A DNA stretch of 64,000 nt from an uncultured Roseburia sp. (lineage in GTDB: Bacteria; Bacillota; Clostridia; Lachnospirales; Lachnospiraceae), in assembly GCA_947644305.1 (NCBI GenBank), contig CANRYS010000007.1:62001-126000 (forward strand), written 5' to 3'. Position numbers and translations under genes: made by a program. The notes below the pieces were generated by a model. The model was given only the letters and a program-made list of their open reading frames with translations, did not search any database and was not told where the DNA came from. Of the stretch, positions 26,718-34,003 are shown in pieces. The first letter of the stretch is position 1, and every line of letters starts with the position of its first letter.

Positions 26718-26801
26718 GGTTGAAAGAAATCTTTCAACCTATCAAGTTTGTGCGTGCACGCACAAACTTGTGTGAAATGCAAAAGGCGTGCACGAAAGGA
26801 G
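26718..26801 (+). repeat. composite palindromic intergenic element, copy A
   Basis: Starting at the base after the gmk stop codon, it has a 9-bp hairpin GGTTGAAAG/CTTTCAACC (26718-26739), a perfect 28-bp palindrome CAAGTTTGTGCGTG/CACGCACAAACTTG (26743-26770), then a conserved segment with AAAAGGCGTGCACGAA ending in the AGGAG of the next gene. A second copy with the same three parts lies between mreB and mreC. In both, the element lies on the mRNA between a stop codon and a ribosome site. Confidence 0.8.
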
Positions 26802-26808
26802 TATAAAA

Positions 26809-27378
26809 ATGAATGATTTAGGAGTGGAAGAAATTTCACGGAAAAAAGAACCCAAAAAACGATCTGCGGTCAGCTATATTATCGAGTTTGCGATATATAT
26901 CGCATTGATCCTTCTATGTATATTCTGGGTTCCAGAACACGTAGTGCAGCGAACGGTGGTGAGCGGGGAATCCATGGAGAATACACTCCACAATGGGGAA
27001 AGTCTTCTCGTAAATAAGATCGCCTACGAGCCCTCAAGGTATGATATTGTCGTATTTTATCCACTGGGAAGAGAAGAGGACGAATATTACGTGAAACGTA
27101 TTTATGGTCTGCCAGGGGAAACCATTCAGATCAAGGGCAAGGATATCTATATTAACAATCAGATCATTGAAGACAAATATGCCAAAAATGCCATGGACGA
27201 TGCCGGAATTGCTGAGGAACCGCTTAAGCTGGGTGAGGATGAATATTTTGTGCTCGGGGATAACCGACGGGTGAGCAAGGACAGTCGTGATTCAGAGGTG
27301 GGACCGGTCAAAAAGGAGAATATCGCAGGTCATGTAGTCCTGCGTATATGGCCATTGTCAAAGTTTGGTACACCGTAG
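26809..27378 (+). CDS. lepB: signal peptidase I
   Basis: This 189-residue S26 peptidase is intact, with Ser55 (SGESMENTL), Lys96 (YVKRIYGLPGE) and the GDNRRVSKDSRDSE box. One membrane segment lies at about residues 23-42 after a short basic N-terminus. It is the most canonical of the three paralogues here. AAAGGAG ends the palindromic element and precedes the ATG by 7 bases. Its position between gmk and rpoZ is unusual and the element in front of it may insulate or tune its translation. An in-frame start at 26788 would lie inside the element and is rejected. Confidence 0.93.
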   Translation: MNDLGVEEISRKKEPKKRSAVSYIIEFAIYIALILLCIFWVPEHVVQRTVVSGESMENTLHNGESLLVNKIAYEPSRYDIVVFYPLGREEDEYYVKRIYGLPGETIQIKGKDIYINNQIIEDKYAKNAMDDAGIAEEPLKLGEDEYFVLGDNRRVSKDSRDSEVGPVKKENIAGHVVLRIWPLSKFGTP

Positions 27379-27481
27379 TTCAAATGTATCATTGAGCCAA
27401 ATCGATGTTTCACTTAGCCTGGCGGTCTGCGTCTGGCTGAACATAAATAAATTTTAGTCGTAATTTGAAAGGAGTTAAGAT

Positions 27482-27784
27482 ATGTTACACCCATCTTATA
27501 ATGATTTAATGAATGTTGCAAACAGCGATGTGGAGCCGGGAGAACATCCGGTGGTGAACAGCCGATACTCAATTGTACTAGCTACAGCCAAAAGAGCAAG
27601 ACAGTTGATCGACGGTTCTGTGCCGCTGGTGGATGGAAAATATCCGAAACCACTTAGTGTGGCGATCGAGGAGCTGTCTACATCTGCCATCAAGATTAAT
27701 TCAGAAGAGGATGAAACAGAAGAAGAATTGATGACTCTGGATGAGGTTTCAGAAGAGAAGCCAACGGAAGAAACGGATATATAA
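27482..27784 (+). CDS. rpoZ: RNA polymerase omega subunit
   Basis: The 100-residue protein matches RpoZ: NSRYSIVLATAKRARQLIDG at about residues 22-41 is the conserved core that clamps the beta-prime C-terminus, and KPLSVAIEELSTSAIKI follows. The last 30 residues are acidic and variable. AAAGGAG precedes the ATG. It ends the yicC operon, with a strong terminator 10 bp after the stop. The 100-bp gap from lepB holds no clear signal. Confidence 0.92.
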   Translation: MLHPSYNDLMNVANSDVEPGEHPVVNSRYSIVLATAKRARQLIDGSVPLVDGKYPKPLSVAIEELSTSAIKINSEEDETEEELMTLDEVSEEKPTEETDI

Positions 27785-27793
27785 AATAACTGC

Positions 27794-27825
27794 GGTCTGC
27801 ATGTATTTGCAGACCAATTTTTTTT
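27794..27825 (+). terminator. intrinsic terminator after rpoZ
   Basis: GGTCTGCA at 27794-27801 pairs with TGCAGACC at 27808-27815, followed after AA by eight T. Confidence 0.92.
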
Positions 27826-27986
27826 AAAGAGGAGACTAGGGGACGAGTACCAGAATTACTTTAGCCTATGGCTGCAACAGAATTTTCAGTCTGCTTTTTC
27901 CTGAGGGAAATCGGGAATTCGTAAGTCAGCAGCCAGCGTTTTTTGAAGATCTCCAGATGGGAAGTCTATAAAAATCGAAAATATGT

Positions 27987-28015
27987 TTGACAAACGCCTG
28001 TTTGCATGCTATGAT
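27987..28015 (+). promoter_or_regulatory. promoter of the YneA-like gene
   Basis: Consensus TTGACA at 27987-27992, a 17-bp spacer and TATGAT at 28010-28015. Two SOS boxes overlap it. The 160 bp before it, after the rpoZ terminator, hold no feature I can name. Confidence 0.82.
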
Positions 28016-28033
28016 GTACAAAACGAATGTTCG
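27991..28033 (+). promoter_or_regulatory. two LexA (SOS) boxes
   Basis: CAAACGCCTGTTTG at 27991-28004 lies in the promoter spacer and AAAACGAATGTTCG at 28020-28033 lies at the start site. Both follow the Gram-positive pattern (C)GAAC-N4-GTTC(G) with one or two changes. The same two-box layout occurs before lexA at 63274 and 63321. Confidence 0.75.
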
Positions 28034-28078
28034 TATCATTTGTTCTGTGTATGCAGAACATGTAAGGAGGTATTTGTT

Positions 28079-28399
28079 ATGGATGAAAGAAATGTAAAAA
28101 AAGCAGTTTTTTTGGTTATGCTTCCGGTGTTTGTCCTGGCCTGTTTTATTTCAGCCTGTCAGTCATCGGAAGCACAAAGCACGGGGGACAGAACCGATGA
28201 TGTGGTAGCATACGAGTCTGTGTTGATCTGCAGGGGTGATACACTTTGGACGATTGCAGAGGCGAATCTAGATCAGCCCACAGCGGCTGAGATTCGTCAG
28301 CATGTTAAAGAGATTGCAGAACTAAATGACATTTCACCCGCCCATATCCATGCCGGAAATTATTTGTTGATCCCCCGGTATAAGGACAAAGAGGTGTGA
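28079..28399 (+). CDS. LysM protein, YneA-like SOS cell-division suppressor
   Basis: The 106-residue protein has a hydrophobic N-terminal segment (about residues 8-26, ending FISAC, which could also be a lipobox) and a C-terminal LysM domain (about 55-100, with GDTLWTIAE and GNYLLIPR). This is the plan of YneA, the membrane-anchored LysM protein that delays division during DNA damage in Bacillus. Two LexA boxes overlap its promoter, which supports the same role. In Bacillus yneA lies beside lexA; here lexA is 35 kb away. ATG 28079 follows AAGGAGG. Function is inferred from architecture and regulation. Confidence 0.82.
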   Translation: MDERNVKKAVFLVMLPVFVLACFISACQSSEAQSTGDRTDDVVAYESVLICRGDTLWTIAEANLDQPTAAEIRQHVKEIAELNDISPAHIHAGNYLLIPRYKDKEV

Positions 28400-28593
28400 C
28401 ATGTCACCGATTGACTAACCCGTATACATTTAGAAAAATCCCTTGACCATTCCGGATAAATTGCCTTTTTTGCGCCAGTATCATGACATAATTGTGCCAA
28501 TAAACACTGTTACAATCATCATTGTTAATATTTACACATGCTATGGCTGTTTTTCGGTCAGTAAAAGTTTGATAAGAGGCGAGGGATTTATCT

Positions 28594-30771
28594 ATGTTTA
28601 CATCAGGAAAAAAAATGGTATTACGAGTTCTTGTATTTATGGCAGTTCTGGCTGCCGGTGTATTCGCAATAGGGGGCAGTCGTTCCCAAGCGGCAACACT
28701 AAAGATTAAAATGAATGGAAAGACTTCTTATTACAGAGGGAAGCAGACGACTGTAAAATACAACAAGAAAAGGATTTCCAACACAAAGTATAAAGGGCTG
28801 ACTATTAAGAAAACCCGAATGGCAGCTTACGATGATGTGTTTCGGAAGGGGCTTAAGGTTAAGACCAAATATTATTCTTCTTCTAAGAAACTTGTTATGT
28901 CTAAAAATGGCATCAAAGTGACTTTTAAGCTGGGAAGTAAATATGCTTATGTAAATGGCGTCAAACGTAAATTGACAGCGGCACCGGTTAAGGTTCGGTA
29001 TGTCAAAAAAAAGAAAAACAAAATTCTTGTACCAGTAAAATTCCTCTGTGAGCAGTTGGGTTTTAATTATAAGGCTTCCGGTTCTGTAGTTACGATTACC
29101 AATGCCATTATGGTTGAATATAACGATACGGTAAAACGTTCTACTGTTGTGGGGAAAGTTTCATATAACGGAAAAGAAAATAATCTCTCCAGTATGCCAG
29201 TGATCAAACTGGGAAGTACGGTCTATTTACCAGCAGAAGAGGTGTTTAAGAAACTGGCAGGAATTGAATATGAATATGATGCGGGGAGTGAAGTACTTAC
29301 TTTAAAAAATGAGGCTACGAAAAAAACGGTTGTTTTCACATTGAATGAGACTTCATATATGGAAAATGATACCGTCAAAAATCTTTCCACACCGATGTAC
29401 ATGGTGAAAAGAAAAGATACCAATAAAACGGTATTATGTGTTCCCGCGAAGGTTGTTTGCCGGAGTCTTGGATATTCTTATAATTGGAATAAAACCAATT
29501 CGCTGGTGAGCATCCATGATCTCATATATTTTGACTGGAAAACGGACAAATCAGTAAATGCCGGTGATGGTAAAAACTATATCACCGAGGCAAAGGCAAT
29601 TTACAATCCAGGGATTGATTGTATTTCTTTCACGATCAAAGGAACAGATACCGCCCTTATGGAGCAGATTTCTGTCGTGAGAAATGACAGGGTGATCACA
29701 GTAACGATCCCGACTGAATCCAAATATCTTCTGGACAATTACTCCTTTACCAAATTTGTAAATACACTGGAGAAGTTTGAAGTAACTGCAGACGATACCG
29801 GAAATGTCATAATAAACATCACTGGTTACAATCCAGCCGATTTTGCTTATTCTGCTATGGACGGGGTCCTCACCATCAATGTAATGGGACAGTATATAGG
29901 AAGTTCCGCATTAAAGATCATGAAACCGGCGGGAATTACCATTAATAATGTAACCAACGAGGATTATTATAATAGTAAAAAATTTAAAATTAATATTCGA
30001 GGAAACCATATTGATTTTATCAACCGAAATCCGATTGTGATCAGCAGTGACGTTATTACCGATGTTACGACAGAACTGTCATCAGATGGCAATACCGTGA
30101 TCACGGTCACTACATCAAAGCTACAGGGCTACAAAATATACGAAAAGTCTGATTCCTTTCAGGTGAGCATCGGAAATCCACGGAACATTTATAAAAATAT
30201 TGTCGTTCTTGACGCTGGTCATGGGGGGTATGATGCGGGAGCTTCTCATAAAGGAACGAAGGAAAAGGATCTGAACTTTAAGATTCTCTATACGTTGCTG
30301 AAGGGGTACTATACTTCTAATGCTCCAGACACCAAGATTTATTGGACGCGTACTACAGATACATTTATAACACTTGCAAATCGTGCCTCTTTTGCCAGCA
30401 AAGTTGGTGCAGACCTGTTTATCAGCCTTCATATGAATTCAGCCAGCAATTCAAGTGCGAATGGTACAGAAGTATACTATTCCACCAATAATAATGGCTC
30501 GAGATTTTCTGGAATTACAAGTAAAACCGTGGCGACTCTTTTCAAGAACAACCTGGTTGCAAAGCTGGGAACAAAGAGCAGAGGTGTTAAGACCGCAGGA
30601 TTTTATGTCACAAAGCATAACACCGTCCCCGCTGTTTTAATTGAACTTGCTTTCTTATCTGGAAGCTCGGATTATTACAAACTCACCAATGCAACGTTCC
30701 AGAAAAATTCCGCAAAGGTGATATATGATACGATTAACCAGATCTTTATCAATTATCCGACAGGACGATAA
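28594..30771 (+). CDS. secreted N-acetylmuramoyl-L-alanine amidase with stalk and AMIN-like domains
   Basis: The 725-residue protein has a signal peptide (about 1-33), a Lys/Tyr-rich region with two copper-amine-oxidase-N type stalk domains (about 70-165 and 170-300), an AMIN-like beta domain or domains (about 320-525) and a C-terminal Amidase_3 domain (about 535-720). The zinc-ligand segments are LDAGHGGYDAGA near residue 546, an Asp/Glu-rich strand, ISLHMNSASN near 616 and LIELAFLS near 688, which carries the catalytic Glu. It cleaves peptide stems from glycan strands in cell-wall remodelling or daughter separation. A GAGGCGAGGG segment precedes the ATG. It is the last + strand gene before the orientation switch. 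Confidence 0.9.
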   Translation: MFTSGKKMVLRVLVFMAVLAAGVFAIGGSRSQAATLKIKMNGKTSYYRGKQTTVKYNKKRISNTKYKGLTIKKTRMAAYDDVFRKGLKVKTKYYSSSKKLVMSKNGIKVTFKLGSKYAYVNGVKRKLTAAPVKVRYVKKKKNKILVPVKFLCEQLGFNYKASGSVVTITNAIMVEYNDTVKRSTVVGKVSYNGKENNLSSMPVIKLGSTVYLPAEEVFKKLAGIEYEYDAGSEVLTLKNEATKKTVVFTLNETSYMENDTVKNLSTPMYMVKRKDTNKTVLCVPAKVVCRSLGYSYNWNKTNSLVSIHDLIYFDWKTDKSVNAGDGKNYITEAKAIYNPGIDCISFTIKGTDTALMEQISVVRNDRVITVTIPTESKYLLDNYSFTKFVNTLEKFEVTADDTGNVIINITGYNPADFAYSAMDGVLTINVMGQYIGSSALKIMKPAGITINNVTNEDYYNSKKFKINIRGNHIDFINRNPIVISSDVITDVTTELSSDGNTVITVTTSKLQGYKIYEKSDSFQVSIGNPRNIYKNIVVLDAGHGGYDAGASHKGTKEKDLNFKILYTLLKGYYTSNAPDTKIYWTRTTDTFITLANRASFASKVGADLFISLHMNSASNSSANGTEVYYSTNNNGSRFSGITSKTVATLFKNNLVAKLGTKSRGVKTAGFYVTKHNTVPAVLIELAFLSGSSDYYKLTNATFQKNSAKVIYDTINQIFINYPTGR

Positions 30772-30805
30772 ATAAAAAATATGATATCACCAAAATGATA
30801 ATAGG

Positions 30806-30854
30806 ATACCACTATTTAAGTAATATACATTGTCATATTCTTAATTAGTGGTAT
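30806..30854. terminator. inverted repeat between the convergent amidase and xerS-like genes
   Basis: ATACCACTA at 30806-30814 pairs perfectly with TAGTGGTAT at 30846-30854. T runs are weak on both sides. A bidirectional terminator is the likely role. Confidence 0.55.
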
Positions 30855-30906
30855 TTATATTTACGTGAAAAAGTAGTCTTTTGGTGGTGTGTGCCTTGAG
30901 TTTACT

Positions 30907-31965
30907 TTATTCTTTTCTCAGTGTGACAGCAGATGCGGCTTGTCGTTTGCGATCATCTCCAAGGGCTGCATAGTGCTTTCTGGTAGTATTTACATCATTG
31001 TGCCCTAAGACCTCAGCAACCAGATAAATATCTCTTGTCTCGCGGTATAATGAGGTTCCGTAAGTACTTCTAAGCTTATGCGGGGTAATGTGTTTGATGG
31101 TCGTTACCTGCTTTGCGCAGTCGGTGACTAGAATTTCCACAGATTTTACACATATTCTCCGACGCTGGGAAGAGAGAAAAAGTGCATGTTCATGTCCCTC
31201 TTTTGTAATAATATGTTCTCGTACCCGAAGATAGCAAGAGAGTGCTTCAGCCACCTCATCACCAAAATAGACAAAGTCTTCCTTTCCTCCTTTGCGAATG
31301 ATCTTAATGCGGTTATTTTTGAAATCTACATCTTCGATGTCCAGCCCAACACATTCTGAGACACGAATACCTGTTCCCAATAGAAGAGTAAATAATGCTA
31401 GATTCCTTTCTTTGTTTTTTTCAAAATAAACTTTTTTCATTCCAGTTAATTTCTCTCCACCATGTTCCACATAATCCAATAACTCAGCAACTTCATCGTA
31501 GTCCAGGCGAATAATCTCTTTTTTATGTAATTTAGGCATATCGACAATGACCGTAGGATTATTGCTTATAAGTTCACGTTTATAGTAGTAAGCATAGAAG
31601 CTCCGCAATGCAGCCAGCTTTCTATGTAGACCCTGCTCGTTGTTTGTATGGGTTTTTCCTTCTGCGTCAGTATACAGCTTCAAATATTCAAGATATTCTT
31701 CGATATCTACAGCCTGCAGTTTTTCCAGATCCTCCAGTCGTATATCTGTAATTCCCTTATCTCGAAATGCTGGATTTGACACCGTCAGAAAGGTAAAGAA
31801 AACCCGGATATCATATACGTAGGATATTCGTGTCTTTGCCGATGTATTGGGCTCGATGGCTCGAAAAAAATCTTTACTGAAGGAGGGCATCGTTGCCAGC
31901 ACTTCGCGAAGTTTTAAGGTGTTTGATCGAGCGTTTTCTTCATGATATGTTATTTTTTTATCCAA
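30907..31965 (-). CDS. xerS: XerS-like tyrosine recombinase
   Basis: The 352-residue integrase has an N-terminal core-binding domain and a catalytic domain with Arg in TGIRVSECVGLD near residue 225, the HKLR box (HITPHKLRSTYGTSLY near 295), GHNDVNTTRKHYAAL with the second His and nucleophile Tyr near 320-330. The length and the segment KNKERNLALFTLLLGTGIRVSE resemble streptococcal XerS, a single recombinase that resolves chromosome dimers, more than phage integrases. A dif-like dyad lies about 80 bp upstream, where XerS genes carry their site. TTG 31965 is preferred since AAGGAAGTGAT, which matches the 16S tail, precedes it by 7 bases; the GTG at 31974 lies inside that site. No phage or transposon genes are adjacent. 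Confidence 0.78.
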   Translation of the reverse strand: MDKKITYHEENARSNTLKLREVLATMPSFSKDFFRAIEPNTSAKTRISYVYDIRVFFTFLTVSNPAFRDKGITDIRLEDLEKLQAVDIEEYLEYLKLYTDAEGKTHTNNEQGLHRKLAALRSFYAYYYKRELISNNPTVIVDMPKLHKKEIIRLDYDEVAELLDYVEHGGEKLTGMKKVYFEKNKERNLALFTLLLGTGIRVSECVGLDIEDVDFKNNRIKIIRKGGKEDFVYFGDEVAEALSCYLRVREHIITKEGHEHALFLSSQRRRICVKSVEILVTDCAKQVTTIKHITPHKLRSTYGTSLYRETRDIYLVAEVLGHNDVNTTRKHYAALGDDRKRQAASAVTLRKE

Positions 31966-32046
31966 ATAAATCACTTCCTTTGTTTATATTTAGAACCCAT
32001 AATTATTATATATAGTATAACATATTAAGGGATGGCTGTATAGCTC

Positions 32047-32074
32047 TTTTTGAAAAACTAGGGTTTGTCGAAAA
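32047..32074. other. dif-like recombination site
   Basis: Eleven-base arms TTTTTGAAAAA (32047-32057) and TTTGTCGAAAA (32064-32074) flank a 6-bp centre CTAGGG. The arms are inverted with 9 of 11 positions matching, and symmetry extends outwards (CTC/GAG) to 32044-32077. This is the 11-6-11 layout of Xer sites, and the GAAAAACTA core is similar to what I recall of the streptococcal difSL site. It lies upstream of the XerS-like gene at the point where gene orientation reverses. No database check was made. Confidence 0.6.
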
Positions 32075-32089
32075 GAGTTGGATCATATA

Positions 32090-32308
32090 TTAGATTTTAT
32101 TTCTTGTGTTGATATATCTAATTTTTTTGTTCTTATATTTCTTATTTGTTTTTTTAACAAAGAAATTTTGTTTTTTCCATTTGATCCATTTGAATAATCT
32201 GTGTATCTGTTTTTTTAGTTTTGTAGCAAAAAAGATAAATGCACATAAAATAAAAAATATTTGGTACATATCGTTTAATGTAATTTGAGAAATTATATTT
32301 TTAACCAT
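32090..32308 (-). CDS. small single-span membrane protein abutting the CRISPR array
   Basis: I do not recognise this 72-residue protein. It has one membrane segment at about residues 14-30 (MYQIFFILCAFIFFA), then a strongly basic tail rich in Lys, Trp and Phe. That plan recalls small membrane toxins of type I systems, but no family is claimed. Its reality is supported by a strong TTGGAGGA site 5 bases before the ATG. The site starts about 9 nt after the surviving part of the last, degenerate CRISPR repeat, and the gene runs in the same direction as the pre-crRNA, so the array transcript would read into it. Base composition is very AT-rich, more than the neighbours. Confidence 0.55.
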   Translation of the reverse strand: MVKNIISQITLNDMYQIFFILCAFIFFATKLKKQIHRLFKWIKWKKQNFFVKKTNKKYKNKKIRYINTRNKI

Positions 32309-32315
32309 TTTATTC

Positions 32316-32811
32316 CTCCAATTTAAGTATGAATTTACACTACTCTCAAACGTATGTTAGTAACGATGTAACACGCGTATAGTTTTACCACCATATGAAT
32401 TTACACTACTCTCAAACCGAAGCACATCATTCCGACGGCGTGCGAAGGTTTTACCACCATATGAATTTACACTACTCTCAAACTGATCCAGATCGCTTTC
32501 CAGCTTTTTGTTAGTTTTACCACCATATGAATTTACACTACTCTCAAACTTGTGTCCTTTGGGTTACGATCGGCTTTGCGTTTTACCACCATATGAATTT
32601 ACACTACTCTCAAACAGACAGAGATCACAGAGATCCGTAATATTGGTTTTACCACCATATGAATTTACACTACTCTCAAACTGCCCCATCCCAAATAGTT
32701 AGAAGTGAAGCGTTTTACCACCATATGAATTTACACTACTCTCAAACAGTCTGAAGATAACATTTATTTGCCTAAGTTTTACCACCATATGAATTTACAC
32801 TACTCTCAAAC
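32316..32811 (-). CRISPR. type II-A CRISPR array, 8 repeats and 7 spacers
   Basis: Seven identical 36-bp repeats start at 32382, 32448, 32514, 32580, 32646, 32712 and 32776 (+ strand coordinates; beginning GTTTTACCACC and ending ACTCTCAAAC). An eighth, degenerate repeat at 32316-32351 keeps only its last 24 bp. Spacers are 30 bp, except the one at 32748-32775, which is 28 bp. The crRNA sense is the - strand, where the repeat begins GTTTGAGAG: this orientation matches the cas genes, pairs with the tracrRNA anti-repeat, and puts the degenerate repeat at the leader-distal end. The newest spacer is then the 28-bp one. None of the spacers visibly matches the rest of the window. Confidence 0.97.
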
Positions 32812-33009
32812 CTCAAATTTCAAACTTTATATATAAAAGTGAAAGTTTTAATGTTAATGGATTCTCATCGAGCAAACATATCACTACAATATGGGTAAAT
32901 TTATATGATAGGACAAACACCTCACAATAAACTACGGACTGCATTTTTCGCAGATGTTTTGTTTATTGTGTAAGAGCGAATAAACTCACTTATATTATTT
33001 TACAATATT
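32812..33009 (-). promoter_or_regulatory. CRISPR leader with leader-anchoring motif
   Basis: On the - strand the leader ends ATTTGAG (32812-32818) directly against the first repeat; this is the leader-anchoring sequence known for type II-A adaptation. A hairpin CACAATAAAC/GTTTATTGTG (32923-32932 with 32961-32970) lies between csn2 and the leader and may separate the two transcripts. The rest is AT-rich. Confidence 0.75.
32828..32857 (-). promoter_or_regulatory. candidate pre-crRNA promoter
   Basis: On the - strand TTAACA (32852-32857) and TATATA (32828-32833) are 18 bp apart; a shifted TATATA gives 16 bp. Transcription would start within about 10 nt of the first repeat. Confidence 0.45.
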
Positions 33010-33684
33010 TTAAGAAATGATGCAATTATCTTGATCGATAATAATTGTATTTTCTATATTATTTTTTTCAACAGAGCAATGGCTTTCTATTAATAATAAA
33101 TGGTACTTTTTATAAAATGCCTGTTCGTATAGATATGTTAACTGTTTATAGTCCAGATAAGATTTAATATTGCACAATATAAACAGGCGGATTCCCATAA
33201 TTTCCGAGGTCAATTCCATATAATTTAATATTTTTTCTAATACATTATCTGAAGAATCTTCAAAAGAAATGTTCATAAATTTAAAAAAATCTTTGATTTC
33301 AATAGAGTCCCGATATTTTAAACTATATTGTAATAATTCAAAGGTTTTCTCTGAAAAGTTTGCCAGAATAGAATAGATCGAATTCCATTCTGACAATAAT
33401 TCACAATTAAAAACATCTCTTTCTAAATGGTTGTATAAGGCAGTCATCATTTTCTTTTGATTGATATCAAGTGCGAATACATCAATAATTACTTCACAGG
33501 TTTTAGTCAGATTTAATTCTTTACCACCCTCAGATAATACCCATTCACCATTATCTCCATTAACTTGTCCTTTTATTTGAGAGACAAATTCAAGGAACCT
33601 GGAAGGGGATTCAAAGACCAAAACAGGTACCTCATTCTCAGGCAGCTCTATTTGAAAGAAAAAATCAGGATGTACCAATTTCAC
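33010..33684 (-). CDS. csn2: CRISPR adaptation protein Csn2
   Basis: The 224-residue protein is Csn2, the ring-forming, DNA-end-binding protein that marks subtype II-A and works with Cas1-Cas2 and Cas9 in spacer acquisition. It has the family N-terminus ([21 protein letters not shown]) and the helical middle with [22 protein letters not shown] near residue 58. Its start overlaps the cas2 stop by 4 bp. It is the last cas gene before the leader. The length is that of the short Csn2 form. Confidence 0.9.
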   Translation of the reverse strand: MKLVHPDFFFQIELPENEVPVLVFESPSRFLEFVSQIKGQVNGDNGEWVLSEGGKELNLTKTCEVIIDVFALDINQKKMMTALYNHLERDVFNCELLSEWNSIYSILANFSEKTFELLQYSLKYRDSIEIKDFFKFMNISFEDSSDNVLEKILNYMELTSEIMGIRLFILCNIKSYLDYKQLTYLYEQAFYKKYHLLLIESHCSVEKNNIENTIIIDQDNCIIS

Positions 33685-34001
33685 AGGATCACCAGCCTTT
33701 TATCACTATTTAGTACATTGGAACTTGAGGTTCCAGTAATGTATTCAATTTTAGAAAACTGCCGTTCTGTCAGGGTAAATGCCTGAACTAAACCGTGCTC
33801 TGGTTTATTGTTTCTTACACTTGCCATGATACCATCAGCAACGGTTGTGTTGAGAGCCAATTTACAGTAGACTGATTCCTGCATCATAAGAAAGCCCGCT
33901 TTGATCAAATATTTGCGAAAACGATTATATTCGCGAATATCGCTGGAGCTTTTCATGGGAAGATCAAACATAACAATAATTCTCATATATCGATAACTCA
34001 T
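33681..34001 (-). CDS. cas2: CRISPR-associated endonuclease Cas2
   Basis: This 106-residue protein has the ferredoxin-like Cas2 start [11 protein letters not shown] with the conserved Asp (about residue 13), and [22 protein letters not shown]. It bridges two Cas1 dimers in the integration complex. It starts 2 bp after cas1 ends and overlaps csn2 by 4 bp, so the adaptation genes are translationally coupled. Confidence 0.94.
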   Translation of the reverse strand: MSYRYMRIIVMFDLPMKSSSDIREYNRFRKYLIKAGFLMMQESVYCKLALNTTVADGIMASVRNNKPEHGLVQAFTLTERQFSKIEYITGTSSSNVLNSDKRLVIL

Positions 34002-34003
34002 CC

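Noticed and set aside
30907-31965. Prophage or integrative element integrase
   Set aside because: No phage or conjugation genes, no flanking att repeats or tRNA target were seen; XerS similarity and the adjacent dif-like site explain it better.
32508-32702. Open frame inside the CRISPR array with repeated peptide units
   Set aside because: The repeats are 36 bp and spacers 30 bp, so the frame stays open by chance; the repeated peptide only mirrors the CRISPR repeat.
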